From Candidatus Peregrinibacteria bacterium GW2011_GWF2_43_17 (GTDB lineage: Bacteria > Patescibacteriota > Gracilibacteria > UBA1369 > UBA12470), in assembly GCA_000999315.1 (NCBI GenBank), contig LCFW01000006.1, positions 1-64,000 of the forward strand: 64,000 nt of DNA, given 5' to 3'. Every line of letters starts with the position of its first letter. Within the stretch, counting starts at the first letter, position 1. Both the position numbers and the translations under genes were made by a program. The notes beneath the pieces were generated by a model that was given only the letters and a program-made list of their open reading frames with translations, had not been told where the DNA came from and searched no databases. This document shows, piece by piece, positions 43,801 to 52,388 of this stretch.

Positions 43801-46661
43801 TAAGTTGGCGAATCCGAAATTTCATAGCTGTTTATGCCGTCAATCGAAGTAAAGTAGAGATATTTATATGCTACATCGTCTGAAAAAAGGTCAGTGCCGC
43901 TTCCTTCCGCAAGCGTAAGTTCGACATTTTCGGAAACATCATACTTTTTTTCGTAGTCGGTGATGTCGAAATACATATACCTCGAACTTTCATAATAACC
44001 GTATTGGTAAGAAGAGCCGCTTAAATAAACGCTCTCGGTGTAAAAGTTTCCATCGGCATCGTAAATCGTGACGTAAACAGTATAAGAAGAGTTTTCATCC
44101 AGCTCCAAATTGTGCTCGACTTTGCCGCTTGCGTCGGCATAAATCGTTGTCTTGCCGAGCGGCACATCCACATCTTGGTAATAATAATTCGTCTTCACAA
44201 CTTTATCTATATAGTCGTAATAAGTGCCCTCCTCGATTTTCTCTTGGTCGTGCCTGACAATGCTTACCAAAATCTCGGTTTCGGCCGCATTCGCACCGTA
44301 AATCTCATCACCCTGCCAAACCCATCCGTGATCTTCCATCTCTTCAACAACCTTATTGTAATCCACGTATTTGGTCTCGAAAGAAAGTGTATCGTGGTCG
44401 GCTTCGATGTCGGTGGCTCCGATTCTCGATCTTATCATCGTCATTCTTTCTTCTTCCCATATATCCCCCGCCTCTTCGTTTTCAATGTAAAAGTATTGAT
44501 AGTCGGTCGGGAACAATTCGCAATAAGATTTAAAACTCAATTCATCCGTGGAACAATCATAAGGCTCGGCGGTATAAGTTATACTGAATTCTCCGTTTTC
44601 GTCGGTATAGTAAGTGCCTTTCGTCGCATTCACGCCAACATTCGGCGCCGGCGTCCCATCAAAAAATTCCGCTCGAACATTAATATTGGTGCTTTCGCCG
44701 TTCCATAAAACATTTTCTTCAGACTCGATGATAAGTTGATAAGCGGGTTTTATATAATCTTCGACTGAAAAAACAGTATTCATAATAATGTTGTCATCTT
44801 GGACCACCCAAAGTCCGTAACTTCCCGGCAATAATTTCTCAAGTTCGATACTGCCCGAAACAACTCCGCCATTTTCCAAATCAACATCCTCTTTGTAATA
44901 AACCGTCCCGTAATCGGACAACCAATTCATGCTCAAATACCAAGGCGCATCGGTAATGAAAATCTCGGCGGAGCCGTTTACAGCCTTATCGCGACCTTTC
45001 ACAAATCCCCAATAATTCAAAGTGTCGGTTGGGTGATAAGTCCCCCTCTCGGTCTTTAAAAACTGCCAATAATCGGCGGACACATTGTCCACGGATTCGT
45101 CATTCATATAGGCATCTATGCCGTAATAAGCGGCGTGTCCTTCGTAAGAAATTTTCAAATATCCGTACGCGGTAAAATCGCTATTCCCTTGTTGGACAAA
45201 ATCTCCGTATGGCAAATCATCAAAGAAAGCGACACCGTCGGCTCCGGTCTTCATCGAATCCCCGTCCAAAAACTCAACTTCGGCTCCTTCGACAGGTTGC
45301 CCCATTGTCATATCGTTAACCCAAACCAAAGAAGATGTTTCGCTGATCGAGAAATAAGCGCCGATCGGAACAATTTGTATCAAAGCCTGCTTTTTTTGAC
45401 CCGCCACTTCGGCCTCCGCCAAATAATACCCTTCGGAAAGAGTCTGCGGGAATATGATGGCGCGGTCGTAATACCCTTGCATCAATAATACGTCCGAAGG
45501 AGCGATCACCTCGGAAAGCCCGTCTGTCGGGATTTCATAATTGTAAGAAGAGTACCAACTCCAATCCGGCAAAGACATATCCTGTTCTTGCAAAGTTTTC
45601 AAATAATCTTCGCCCGACGCGAATTGATAAACGGTCAACTTTGCCGGAACATCAGCGAGCATATCGCCACCCGATGTTTCCCAATCCCAATAATATCCGG
45701 TCAGATACGGCGTATCGTCCGGCGTGAACTCGTAAACATTATTCGAAAGTCCGAAATTATTGTCGGAATAAACATCCGTCCCAGTTTCAAATTGGAAAGT
45801 GTAGTCGTCCCCCAAAACCTTATCGGTCCCGGACAAAGGCAATCCTTGTTTTACGGTAACCGTATAAATCGTAGCGGCGGTAAGCCCTTCCGGCATAAAC
45901 ACTCCGTATTTTCCGTTCGATTCGAAATCTCCGCTAACGGCGGGCTCTATCGAGAAATAATTTTCAAGATCATCGGCCGAAACACCGTTATAATTGAAAG
46001 TGATTTCAACGCCGTTATTCGTAGGCACTCCGGCGGTTTTATCACCGGGGATCGTGCTTGCGACACGAAACTCATCGGTAACTTGATAAGCCCAAGAATA
46101 TTCGGTTTTGTAAGGGCTGTCTTCGATATTCTGAGCTTCGAGCGTGATTGAATAAATCTCGCCGGCCTCCAAGGGCTCGACGGGTTGTATCGTCACGGTA
46201 TTTGGATCTTGTTGGTCAACAACGACCGGTATTTCCGGCGTAACCACCAGGTTTTCTTCAACATCGCTAGCCGACACTTCACCTTGGCTTTCAAGTACGA
46301 ATCCGCTCGCGCTGTCCACTCCGGAAGAGTCTTCCGAATTCGCGGTCAGAACGTAATAATCGTTGGCTTGCGCGATATCCACAACGGAAATCGGGTTCAA
46401 CAACTTGCTTCCCGGCAAAATCGCAAAAACCAAAACCGTCAACACGAGCACCCCTGCCGTCGCAGGCACAAGCGCTTTACCAAACCATGAAGGTATTTTA
46501 AACGCAAACCGTTCCCGCTTCACGCTATCCGCGACCGGTTTTTCGTTAAGCTCATTCGCCTTGCGAATCAGTTGATTCCGCAAGTCGTGCTTGAAGTCCG
46601 AATTGCCGCGTTTTTTTAACATTTCGGCGAGGGTATTAAGATTTTTTTCTAAGTTATCCAT
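40872..46661 (-). CDS. Giant alpha-2-macroglobulin membrane protein with internal Hint domain
   Basis: 1929 residues. Order: cytoplasmic helical N-terminus (1-63), one TM (64-83), two Ig-like domains (about 105-290), macroglobulin domains (MG2 mark TERGTYHPTDTL), Hint domain (1084-1213), A2M domain (starts MRENFQDTALF, with LPDNITSWR), thioester-like helical domain and a C-terminal domain. The thioester CxEQ is replaced by RADQ (1421-1424), so covalent trapping is not expected. The tail (about 1882-1929) has eight Cys among Asp/Glu. The sigma factor gene lies 19 bp upstream in the same direction, so the cytoplasmic part may be an anti-sigma domain. Confidence 0.9.
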   Translation of the reverse strand: MDNLEKNLNTLAEMLKKRGNSDFKHDLRNQLIRKANELNEKPVADSVKRERFAFKIPSWFGKALVPATAGVLVLTVLVFAILPGSKLLNPISVVDIAQANDYYVLTANSEDSSGVDSASGFVLESQGEVSASDVEENLVVTPEIPVVVDQQDPNTVTIQPVEPLEAGEIYSITLEAQNIEDSPYKTEYSWAYQVTDEFRVASTIPGDKTAGVPTNNGVEITFNYNGVSADDLENYFSIEPAVSGDFESNGKYGVFMPEGLTAATIYTVTVKQGLPLSGTDKVLGDDYTFQFETGTDVYSDNNFGLSNNVYEFTPDDTPYLTGYYWDWETSGGDMLADVPAKLTVYQFASGEDYLKTLQEQDMSLPDWSWYSSYNYEIPTDGLSEVIAPSDVLLMQGYYDRAIIFPQTLSEGYYLAEAEVAGQKKQALIQIVPIGAYFSISETSSLVWVNDMTMGQPVEGAEVEFLDGDSMKTGADGVAFFDDLPYGDFVQQGNSDFTAYGYLKISYEGHAAYYGIDAYMNDESVDNVSADYWQFLKTERGTYHPTDTLNYWGFVKGRDKAVNGSAEIFITDAPWYLSMNWLSDYGTVYYKEDVDLENGGVVSGSIELEKLLPGSYGLWVVQDDNIIMNTVFSVEDYIKPAYQLIIESEENVLWNGESTNINVRAEFFDGTPAPNVGVNATKGTYYTDENGEFSITYTAEPYDCSTDELSFKSYCELFPTDYQYFYIENEEAGDIWEEERMTMIRSRIGATDIEADHDTLSFETKYVDYNKVVEEMEDHGWVWQGDEIYGANAAETEILVSIVRHDQEKIEEGTYYDYIDKVVKTNYYYQDVDVPLGKTTIYADASGKVEHNLELDENSSYTVYVTIYDADGNFYTESVYLSGSSYQYGYYESSRYMYFDITDYEKKYDVSENVELTLAEGSGTDLFSDDVAYKYLYFTSIDGINSYEISDSPTYSFTFEEEMIPSITVTPIVFDGKYFVEGGGTSVQYNYENERLNIDIIPDKDSYEPGETAEISFEITDSKSGNNADGYLNVYLVDEAYYSLYDESLMDPLAQLYGYSDSRYIYSYASHEQALMTADEGKGGCFKEGTKILMSDGSYKNIEDIVAGDLIKTRPNEFDEILVTGEVLKTYEHVVSTYISVNGGVLEVTPEHVIFLNDKWSLAENLKVGDYLINMDGEKVWVESAETINAPTKVYNFEVEKYHTYFADNIYVHNNKGGMRENFQDTALFATVEVDGGEAAVEFVLPDNITSWRVVATVVNENLKGGFNSSNVIVTKPAFVLPVLNTEYLTGDNPIIPLRVYGNELVPGDDITAGVEIEDMDYAQEQEGTAFSPIYFDLGTLAEGLYEVVSYAETDADDDAVLQEINVVASHLSADHIWDSILSENLSLEGSETERTDVTFMNNEVGPIYSALISSATDFGDRADQKASNSTARELLNKYFEEEITIYEFPLTTYQVSDYYGYNYGAIRLLPYGDGELELTARLAALNSDLWNEEALLNYFESVLNTGSAVDEYGNMTEIVFGTVSEKILAIYGASALDESYLNELDYFVTNFDLSVEDKIYAALAYLNMSDKSSSADLYLDIVGNYSDSIDGYVKITDEDALDDDELSWTALTALLAAKLGDDSHKDFWNYVTTFEGREAVNTELQSIEKTMYASAVLDFGAESEITFKLNGGKITLVNNEVFQISMTPDELANADFGAIGGEIMVITRFTEDISLDEIETDDRVMIRRTYFVNGVETTDFNPGDLVKVEFTVKMPASTFGGYVVKDYLPSGLKPVLRYAAYFTEATSGYYSDNYRPPYQTLGQELSFFSSCGVYGEDAVETDSFCTDNFYYYARIINKGEFVTEPAIVQNYENPEIINVSGDRGSITIEGDIVASTEFGVEDFSECESQVCYEDGTCYCEDDGGVTIMDTTVYDDGGCYCENDECFCEE
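43023..43412 (-). other. Hint (intein-like, BIL-type) domain inside the macroglobulin
   Basis: Residues 1084-1213: N-terminal Cys in CFKEGTKILMSDGSYKNIED (block A), LEVTPEHVIFLN (block B, TxxH), VYNFEVEKYHTYFADN (block F) and YVHN (block G). About 130 residues with no endonuclease. The residue after the terminal Asn is Asn, not Cys/Ser/Thr, as in bacterial intein-like domains that cleave or ligate atypically. GKGG and NKGG flank it, between the macroglobulin array and the A2M domain. Confidence 0.88.
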
Positions 46662-46680
46662 ATTTATAATTGGTTATTTA

Positions 46681-47340
46681 TTAAAAAAGCGCAGGGAAGC
46701 GAAGCGTTCCCAGCGCAATACATTCAAGGCTCAGTTTTGCGAATGCAAAACACATTACAACAACAGAAGTGACATCGTAAGCCGTCCCACTTGGCGACAC
46801 ACATTTCTTCAAACGTTCCGTTGCGCGATTCAATTTCACTCCCACATTCGTAACCGTTAACTCCAGCGCATCCGCGATCTCTTGATAAGAAAGATTTTCA
46901 AAATACTTTAAGGACAAAATATCTTTATCGTCCTCGCTCAATTTATGAAAAGATTCGTTTAACAACTTCAAATTCGCCAAAGACTCTTTTGCATCTTCGC
47001 CTTCTTTTATATCGTGATCCGGAGCCTCAAACTTCTCTCCGATATCGTGCCATTTTGCCACGCTTGCCTCAAACTCATGCTTGGACTTCTTATAATGTTG
47101 GTTGATCTCGTTTATCGCAACTCGATAAAGCCACGCCGAAAAAGGTTTCCCCATCCAGGTATAAGAACCGATTTTCTCTATTGCGATTAAAAAAGTATCG
47201 GAGGTTAAATCCTCCGCGAGTTGGACGTCTGCGACACGCGTCAGTACGAACCTGTAAATCTGATCGAAATACTTGTCGTAAAGCCGGACAAATTCGGTTT
47301 TGTCGGCTTTTGCAGCCGCGACTAGCTGTTCGTCGCTCAT
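46681..47340 (-). CDS. ECF-type RNA polymerase sigma factor
   Basis: 219 residues. Sigma-2 region (about 18-80: LYDKYFDQIYRFVLTRV, AEDLTSDTFL) and sigma-4 region (about 128-185: LSEDDKDILSLKYFENLSYQ, EIADALELTVTNVGVKLNR) with no sigma-3. The last 30 residues or so (from VVVMCFAFAK) are encoded by a palindromic repeat (46688-46751), so the C-terminus has been extended or replaced by repeat insertion. It heads an operon with the macroglobulin gene (19-bp gap) and diverges from ppdK. Confidence 0.93.
   Translation of the reverse strand: MSDEQLVAAAKADKTEFVRLYDKYFDQIYRFVLTRVADVQLAEDLTSDTFLIAIEKIGSYTWMGKPFSAWLYRVAINEINQHYKKSKHEFEASVAKWHDIGEKFEAPDHDIKEGEDAKESLANLKLLNESFHKLSEDDKDILSLKYFENLSYQEIADALELTVTNVGVKLNRATERLKKCVSPSGTAYDVTSVVVMCFAFAKLSLECIALGTLRFPALF
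46688..46751 (-). repeat. Bipartite palindromic repeat, copy C, in the sigma factor ORF
   Basis: Minus strand: hairpin 1 GTTTTGC-attc-GCAAAAC (46751-46734), AATGTATT (46724-46717), hairpin 2 with GCGC, GGGAACG, CTT, CGCTTCCC, GCGC to 46688. It supplies the last codons of the sigma gene, ending at the TAA. Confidence 0.75.
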
Positions 47341-47477
47341 TATTTATATGATTAAAAATTATTAAATCATGTTGCGCAGTTACCAATATAATGCAGTTTA
47401 TGTATTTTATTACATGGACACGTGCGGGATTTGGATGATAACTTTAACAGCGCAAATAAGTCTACCCTCTACCTCCT

Positions 47478-50144
47478 ATGAAATCCATCTACTCCTTCCA
47501 CGAAGGCTCTGCATCCATGAAAGAACTTCTTGGCGGCAAAGGTGCCAATCTTGCCGAAATGACAAATCTCGGATTGCCGGTCCCTCCGGGATTCACAATC
47601 ACGACGGAAACTTGTAATTTTTATCTTGAAGCGGGGGAGTATCCGGAAAATTTTCCGGACGAATTGGGTGCGAAATTGTCGGAACTTGAGAATAAAATGG
47701 GTAAAAAGCTCGGCTTGTCCGAAAATCCACTTCTCGTTTCAGTTAGATCCGGTGCGAAATTCTCAATGCCGGGCATGATGGATACGGTTTTGAACCTCGG
47801 ACTCAACGACGAAACCATAAAGGGACTTATAAAAAATACAGGGAATGAAAGATTTTGTTACGATTCCTACAGGAGATTTGTCCAAATGTTCGGCGACGTT
47901 GTCATGGGAGTCGACCACGATCTTTTCGAGGAGGCGATGTCGGAGCTGAAGGAGAAAAAAGGAGTGAAGCTCGATACGGAACTTACGGCTGAAGATTTAA
48001 AAGAACTTGTAAAAAGTTACAAAAAAATCGTTCCGAACTTCCCTGAAAATCCATTGGTACAAATGAAACTCGCTATCGAAGCGGTATTTAATTCTTGGAA
48101 CAATAAACGCGCGACGACATACAGAAATTTGAACAAAATTCCTCACGACATAGGCACGGCCGTTAACATACAAGCGATGGTTTTCGGTAACATGGGCGAT
48201 GATTCCGGTACGGGAGTGGCTTTCACGAGAAATCCGGCAACCGGAGAAAAAGTTTTTTACGGCGAATTCCTTATGAATGCACAAGGCGAAGATGTCGTAG
48301 CGGGGATAAGAACTCCCTTGTATATCGCTGAGCTTGAAAAAAACATACCCGAGATTTACAAAGAACTTTTCTCAATAAAAGACCTGCTCGAAAATCATTA
48401 CAGGGACATGCAAGATCTTGAGTTCACAATTGAAAAAGGAAAACTTTTCATACTGCAAACCAGAAACGGCAAAAGAACCGCAAAAGCGTCGCTCAAAATC
48501 GCAGTCGACATGGTCGCGGAAAAATTAATCACAAAAGAAGAAGCATTATTAAGGGTGAACCCGAGCCAACTCGACAACCTTCTTCACCCATCGGTCGATC
48601 CAAGTTGCAAATACAAGGTTCTTGCAAAAGGCCTTCCGGCATCTCCCGGTGCCGCAACCGGCAAAGTGGTTTTCACCGCCGATGATGCATGCGAATGGAC
48701 GGGAAAAGGTGAGAAAGTCGTCCTTGTCAGAAAAGAAACAAGCCCCGAAGATATCCACGGTATGAACGCCGCTCTTGGCATTCTCACCTCAACCGGCGGT
48801 AACACAAGTCACGCCGCGGTGGTTTGCAGAGGCATGGGGAAATGTTGTGTTGCGGGTGCGGGCGACATAATCGTTTCTGCAAAAGATAAAAAATTCAAAA
48901 TCGGCGGGACGGAAGTAAGCGAAGGCGATACGATAACAATAAATGGAACGACCGGCGAAGTGATTTTGGGCGAAGTGAAAATGACGGCACCTTCTTTGGA
49001 CGAAGATTTCACGGAATTAATGAGCTGGGCCGACGAAGTAAGGGTGTTGAAAATCAGGACAAACGCAGATACGCCAAAAGATGCACGACTCGCACGCGAG
49101 TTTGGTGCCGAAGGCATAGGTTTATGCAGAACCGAGCACATGTTTTTCGAAGAGGACAGAATCGATCTCGTTCGCGAAATGATAGTTACAAAAGACAACC
49201 CGAAAGCCATAGAAAAAGCTCTTTCAAAACTTTTACCGATCCAAAAAGAAGATTTCATCGGTATCTTTGAAGCCATGGATGGCCTGCCGGTCACGATCAG
49301 GCTTTTGGATCCACCACTTCACGAATTTTTACCAAAAATAAACGACACTGAGAAAATCGCCGAACTTGCAAGCCAAACAGATCTGACAGAAAAAGAAATA
49401 ATCAGTATTATAGACAATTTGCACGAAGTTAACCCGATGCTTGGTCATCGTGGCTGCCGCCTCGGTATAGTTTATCCGGAGATAACCGCCATGCAGGCGA
49501 GAGCGATTTTGGAAGCTGGTATCGAATGTACGAAAAAAGGGATAAAAGTTATTGCTGAAATCGAAATCCCGCTTGTCTGTGATATAAAAGAGTTTATTGC
49601 CGCCAAGGCGATAATTGAAAAAGTGGCGAATGAACTGAAGCCGAATTTCAAATACAAAATCGGTACGATGATCGAGCTTCCGCGAGCTTGTTTAACGGCC
49701 GACAAGTTGGCCGAAGAGGTTGATTTCATGTCCATGGGCACGAACGATCTGACTCAAGCAACTTACGGGTTCAGCAGGGACGATTCAGGTAGATTTTTGC
49801 CAAGATATCTTGAACTTGGAATTATCAAAGATGACCCAACCGCAACGATAGACCAAGAAGGCGTTGGGAGTTTGATGAAGATGTGTGTAAAACTTGCACG
49901 CCAAACAAAAGACGATATGGAAATCGGTATCTGCGGTGAACATGGTGGCGACCCAAGATCGGTCGAATTCTGTCACCAAATCGGACTTGATTACGTTAGC
50001 TGCTCGCCATACAGAGTTCCAATTGCAAGGCTTGCCGCAGCCCAAATTGTGCTCAAGGAAAAAACCGAAGAGGTTGCGCGAAGAGATCACGGAGTGATAA
50101 AAAAAGCAGCAAGCCCTAAATACTTTCCTGCATATAATCGGTGA
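47478..50144 (+). CDS. ppdK: Pyruvate, phosphate dikinase
   Basis: Interconverts pyruvate + ATP + Pi and PEP + AMP + PPi. 888 residues with the three expected parts: N-terminal ATP-grasp (GGKGANLAEM, SVRSGAKFSMPGMMDT), swivelling phosphohistidine domain (GGNTSHAAVVCRG, His455 region) and C-terminal PEP/pyruvate barrel (CRTEHMFF, GTNDLTQATYG, GICGEHGGDP). In CPR bacteria it often replaces pyruvate kinase or works in reverse. The 3' end overlaps the convergent STAS-like gene by 29 bp. Confidence 0.97.
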   Translation: MKSIYSFHEGSASMKELLGGKGANLAEMTNLGLPVPPGFTITTETCNFYLEAGEYPENFPDELGAKLSELENKMGKKLGLSENPLLVSVRSGAKFSMPGMMDTVLNLGLNDETIKGLIKNTGNERFCYDSYRRFVQMFGDVVMGVDHDLFEEAMSELKEKKGVKLDTELTAEDLKELVKSYKKIVPNFPENPLVQMKLAIEAVFNSWNNKRATTYRNLNKIPHDIGTAVNIQAMVFGNMGDDSGTGVAFTRNPATGEKVFYGEFLMNAQGEDVVAGIRTPLYIAELEKNIPEIYKELFSIKDLLENHYRDMQDLEFTIEKGKLFILQTRNGKRTAKASLKIAVDMVAEKLITKEEALLRVNPSQLDNLLHPSVDPSCKYKVLAKGLPASPGAATGKVVFTADDACEWTGKGEKVVLVRKETSPEDIHGMNAALGILTSTGGNTSHAAVVCRGMGKCCVAGAGDIIVSAKDKKFKIGGTEVSEGDTITINGTTGEVILGEVKMTAPSLDEDFTELMSWADEVRVLKIRTNADTPKDARLAREFGAEGIGLCRTEHMFFEEDRIDLVREMIVTKDNPKAIEKALSKLLPIQKEDFIGIFEAMDGLPVTIRLLDPPLHEFLPKINDTEKIAELASQTDLTEKEIISIIDNLHEVNPMLGHRGCRLGIVYPEITAMQARAILEAGIECTKKGIKVIAEIEIPLVCDIKEFIAAKAIIEKVANELKPNFKYKIGTMIELPRACLTADKLAEEVDFMSMGTNDLTQATYGFSRDDSGRFLPRYLELGIIKDDPTATIDQEGVGSLMKMCVKLARQTKDDMEIGICGEHGGDPRSVEFCHQIGLDYVSCSPYRVPIARLAAAQIVLKEKTEEVARRDHGVIKKAASPKYFPAYNR

Positions 50145-50403
50145 CGATTGAAATAATACCTTTCACCGTGTCGTTACACGACTTGAATTGTATTTTATCC
50201 AACACTTCGATTCCATATTTTCTCATCAGGTCGCTAATAAGAGCGTGTATAAACGACTGAGTGGCTCCTTCAATTTTTTCAAAATCCAGGATGATATTTT
50301 TGTTTTTATCCAAAGTTGGGATAAGTTTCTCAACTCTAATCTTTCTGGCAACATCTTTGTTTTCAGCAAATGGACCGGTGTATTTAAGTAATTTAACAAT
50401 CAT
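50116..50403 (-). CDS. STAS-like (DUF4325) protein
   Basis: 95 residues. IILDFEKIEGATQSFIHALI (about 37-56) is the core of DUF4325, a STAS-like fold related to anti-sigma-factor antagonists. The 4-bp overlap with the ATPase gene upstream (50400-50403) indicates translational coupling and a physical pair, as in partner-switching modules. Confidence 0.8.
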   Translation of the reverse strand: MIVKLLKYTGPFAENKDVARKIRVEKLIPTLDKNKNIILDFEKIEGATQSFIHALISDLMRKYGIEVLDKIQFKSCNDTVKGIISIVTDYMQESI

Positions 50404-51359
50404 ATAAATTGAGGTTTTTTATAGTGAGATTTTTTTCTTTCTCGTATGGCTTCGCTTAATGTTTGATTTAATAATTTTAAAAGCAAAGAAAACTCCTGCG
50501 TTGAGTTCAAAGAAAGATCAATGCCGACAACTGTTCCGTTCCAGCATGGCAAATTGTCTCTTTTCGAATGTCTGTCTTTAAAAGGATCAGCATGCAGCCC
50601 GATTCTAGTACCCTTTCTTTTTAGCAATTTATACATCGCTTTTCCGCTGTAAATAACAAAGAAATCACTATTTACTACGGCAATCGATTTTATAAAGAAC
50701 AATCCGGCTCCAGCATTCCGATCGGTGCCACCTTCTTTATTGGTAGTCCCGGTAATGCCCGGAGTTAGCGCCAAACGAATCGCCTCCAAATCGTTTTTAG
50801 GATTATGAGATTGGTTTATTGATTGCCATATGCCGATACCCGTATCGGCAATACCGATACGCACAGTATTGCTTTTTTTATAATACTGAGCAGACACGAT
50901 GGCGCCATGTTTAGACATCGAGTGTTCAAGTACGTTCCTTACAAGCTCGCTCATTATGTAGCGAATCGGCTCGGCATGCTTGGGCTCAAGATGAAGAAGA
51001 GGCGTTATGTCGGCGATAAATTTCGTAAGAGTAGCCGAATTCTTTATTTGAGTAAGCGGTATAAATCGTCCCGATGATTCATGCTCGGTGATTTTAATGC
51101 CGGACTTCATCTTCAAAAAATCAAACAGTCTCATCCTTTCGAGATAATGTTTAGATTTAGCTTCGAGCTTCTCGCATTCGATTTTCGACGAATCCATGTT
51201 TATACTTAAGGCGGCAATCATGGATAAAACCATCGGATGTATAGAAACCCATTTCTTATTCACGGTTATATTTAGGGTATTCGGATTTCGCACATCGAAT
51301 CCGTCCAAAAAAGGGTCTATGTTCCCAAGCCATACGCTATTTGGAATATGTATTTTCAT
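50400..51359 (-). CDS. GHKL ATPase (anti-sigma/histidine-kinase-like)
   Basis: 319 residues. The C-terminal half is a HATPase_c domain: N-box ELVRNVLEHS (about 142-151), G1 DTGIGI (about 173-178), G2 GAGLFF (about 219-224). No His-phosphotransfer or transmembrane region. The N-terminal about 120 residues are unassigned. With the STAS-like partner it forms a putative ATPase/antagonist pair resembling SpoIIAB/SpoIIAA, but no cognate sigma factor is adjacent. Confidence 0.85.
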   Translation of the reverse strand: MKIHIPNSVWLGNIDPFLDGFDVRNPNTLNITVNKKWVSIHPMVLSMIAALSINMDSSKIECEKLEAKSKHYLERMRLFDFLKMKSGIKITEHESSGRFIPLTQIKNSATLTKFIADITPLLHLEPKHAEPIRYIMSELVRNVLEHSMSKHGAIVSAQYYKKSNTVRIGIADTGIGIWQSINQSHNPKNDLEAIRLALTPGITGTTNKEGGTDRNAGAGLFFIKSIAVVNSDFFVIYSGKAMYKLLKRKGTRIGLHADPFKDRHSKRDNLPCWNGTVVGIDLSLNSTQEFSLLLKLLNQTLSEAIRERKKSHYKKPQFI

Positions 51360-51369
51360 GGCAAATATA

Positions 51370-51416
51370 AGTATACCGGGAATTCACACAAAATGTCAAA
51401 TCACCGGGATTCCCGG
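51370..51416 (-). promoter_or_regulatory. Leaderless promoter flanked by CCGGGA palindromes
   Basis: Minus strand: TTGACA (51399-51394), 18-bp spacer, TATACT (51375-51370), about 10 bp from the ATG at 51359, so the transcript is nearly leaderless. CCGGGA-t-TCCCGG (51404-51416) lies directly upstream of the -35, and another TTCCCGG (51376-51382) abuts the -10. Further CCCGGG and ACCCG words occur at 51439-51452. Confidence 0.7.
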
Positions 51417-51452
51417 CAAATACCGAATTTTCGTAGATCCCGGGCATACCCG

Positions 51453-52385
51453 TTATGAGCCTATGCGACTACTTTTGATATGCCTTGCCGATTTCCAATA
51501 AAAATATCCAACAACCCCGAATGTCATAACGGGGGATATCCAACTTGGTATTTCAACTCCGAAACTGTCGATTAACATTATCGTTCCCAATCCCAAAATC
51601 GAGTACATCGCGCCATTTTTCAAGTAAAGATATTTCTTGATATTATCGATATTTCTTACGGTGAACTCTCTCAAGACGAAAGCTCCCAAGCCGTTTCCGA
51701 GCACGATGAGCGGTACCGACAACGTGAAGGCAAACGCTCCTAATACTCCGTCTATCGAGAATGTCGCGTCTATTACTTCCAGATACAAAATTTTACTTAT
51801 ATCGGTGAGCTCTTTTTTGAGTAAAAGTTTTTCACTTTGCTCGGCGTTTTGTTTGAAGCCGTGAGTGATAAAAAACGCGGTTGACCCGACAACAGCACCA
51901 AATGCCATCATCGGATTTTCTTTCAAGGAGAACCAAACAATCGCGGATAAAAGAATAGATACGACCGCATAAAACCAAATCCCTTTGGAATGGAAAAATC
52001 TCTCTCCGTACAAGCCGTAATTTTTAGGCTCGATAAAAAGCCAATGAAAAAATAAAAACACCAAGAACGTGCCACCTCCGGAAAGCAAAATCGGAGCCGA
52101 CGACTCAACCGCCTCCATTACCGCCGGATCGCTTGAAAATGTCGCGGTCAAAGCGCCGATGGGGCCAAGCTCGGGCGTGGTCGCCCAAACTATAACCCAG
52201 GGCAACAAACCTCTGATTATAAATACCGCGAACAAAAGGCCCCAGATAAGAAACCATCTTCTGGCCTTTGGCGACATTGTCGAAAGCACCTCCGCATTCA
52301 CTATCGCATTATCAATACTGCTTATTACCTCGAATAAACAGAGACCGGCAATCGTCAGCGATATTGAAAAAATACTCATGCGCAC
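51453..52385 (-). CDS. TerC/DUF475-family integral membrane protein
   Basis: 310 residues with about nine membrane spans. SSIDNAIVNA near the start and EVIDATFSIDGVLGAFAFT in the second half, with the paired Asp residues, are the DUF475/TerC signatures. TerC-like proteins have been linked to metal (Mn) export and tellurite resistance. The ATG two residues in (MSIFSISL) is an alternative start. It lies 3 bp from the protease-like gene upstream. Confidence 0.88.
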   Translation of the reverse strand: MRMSIFSISLTIAGLCLFEVISSIDNAIVNAEVLSTMSPKARRWFLIWGLLFAVFIIRGLLPWVIVWATTPELGPIGALTATFSSDPAVMEAVESSAPILLSGGGTFLVFLFFHWLFIEPKNYGLYGERFFHSKGIWFYAVVSILLSAIVWFSLKENPMMAFGAVVGSTAFFITHGFKQNAEQSEKLLLKKELTDISKILYLEVIDATFSIDGVLGAFAFTLSVPLIVLGNGLGAFVLREFTVRNIDNIKKYLYLKNGAMYSILGLGTIMLIDSFGVEIPSWISPVMTFGVVGYFYWKSARHIKSSRIGS

Positions 52386-52388
52386 ATT

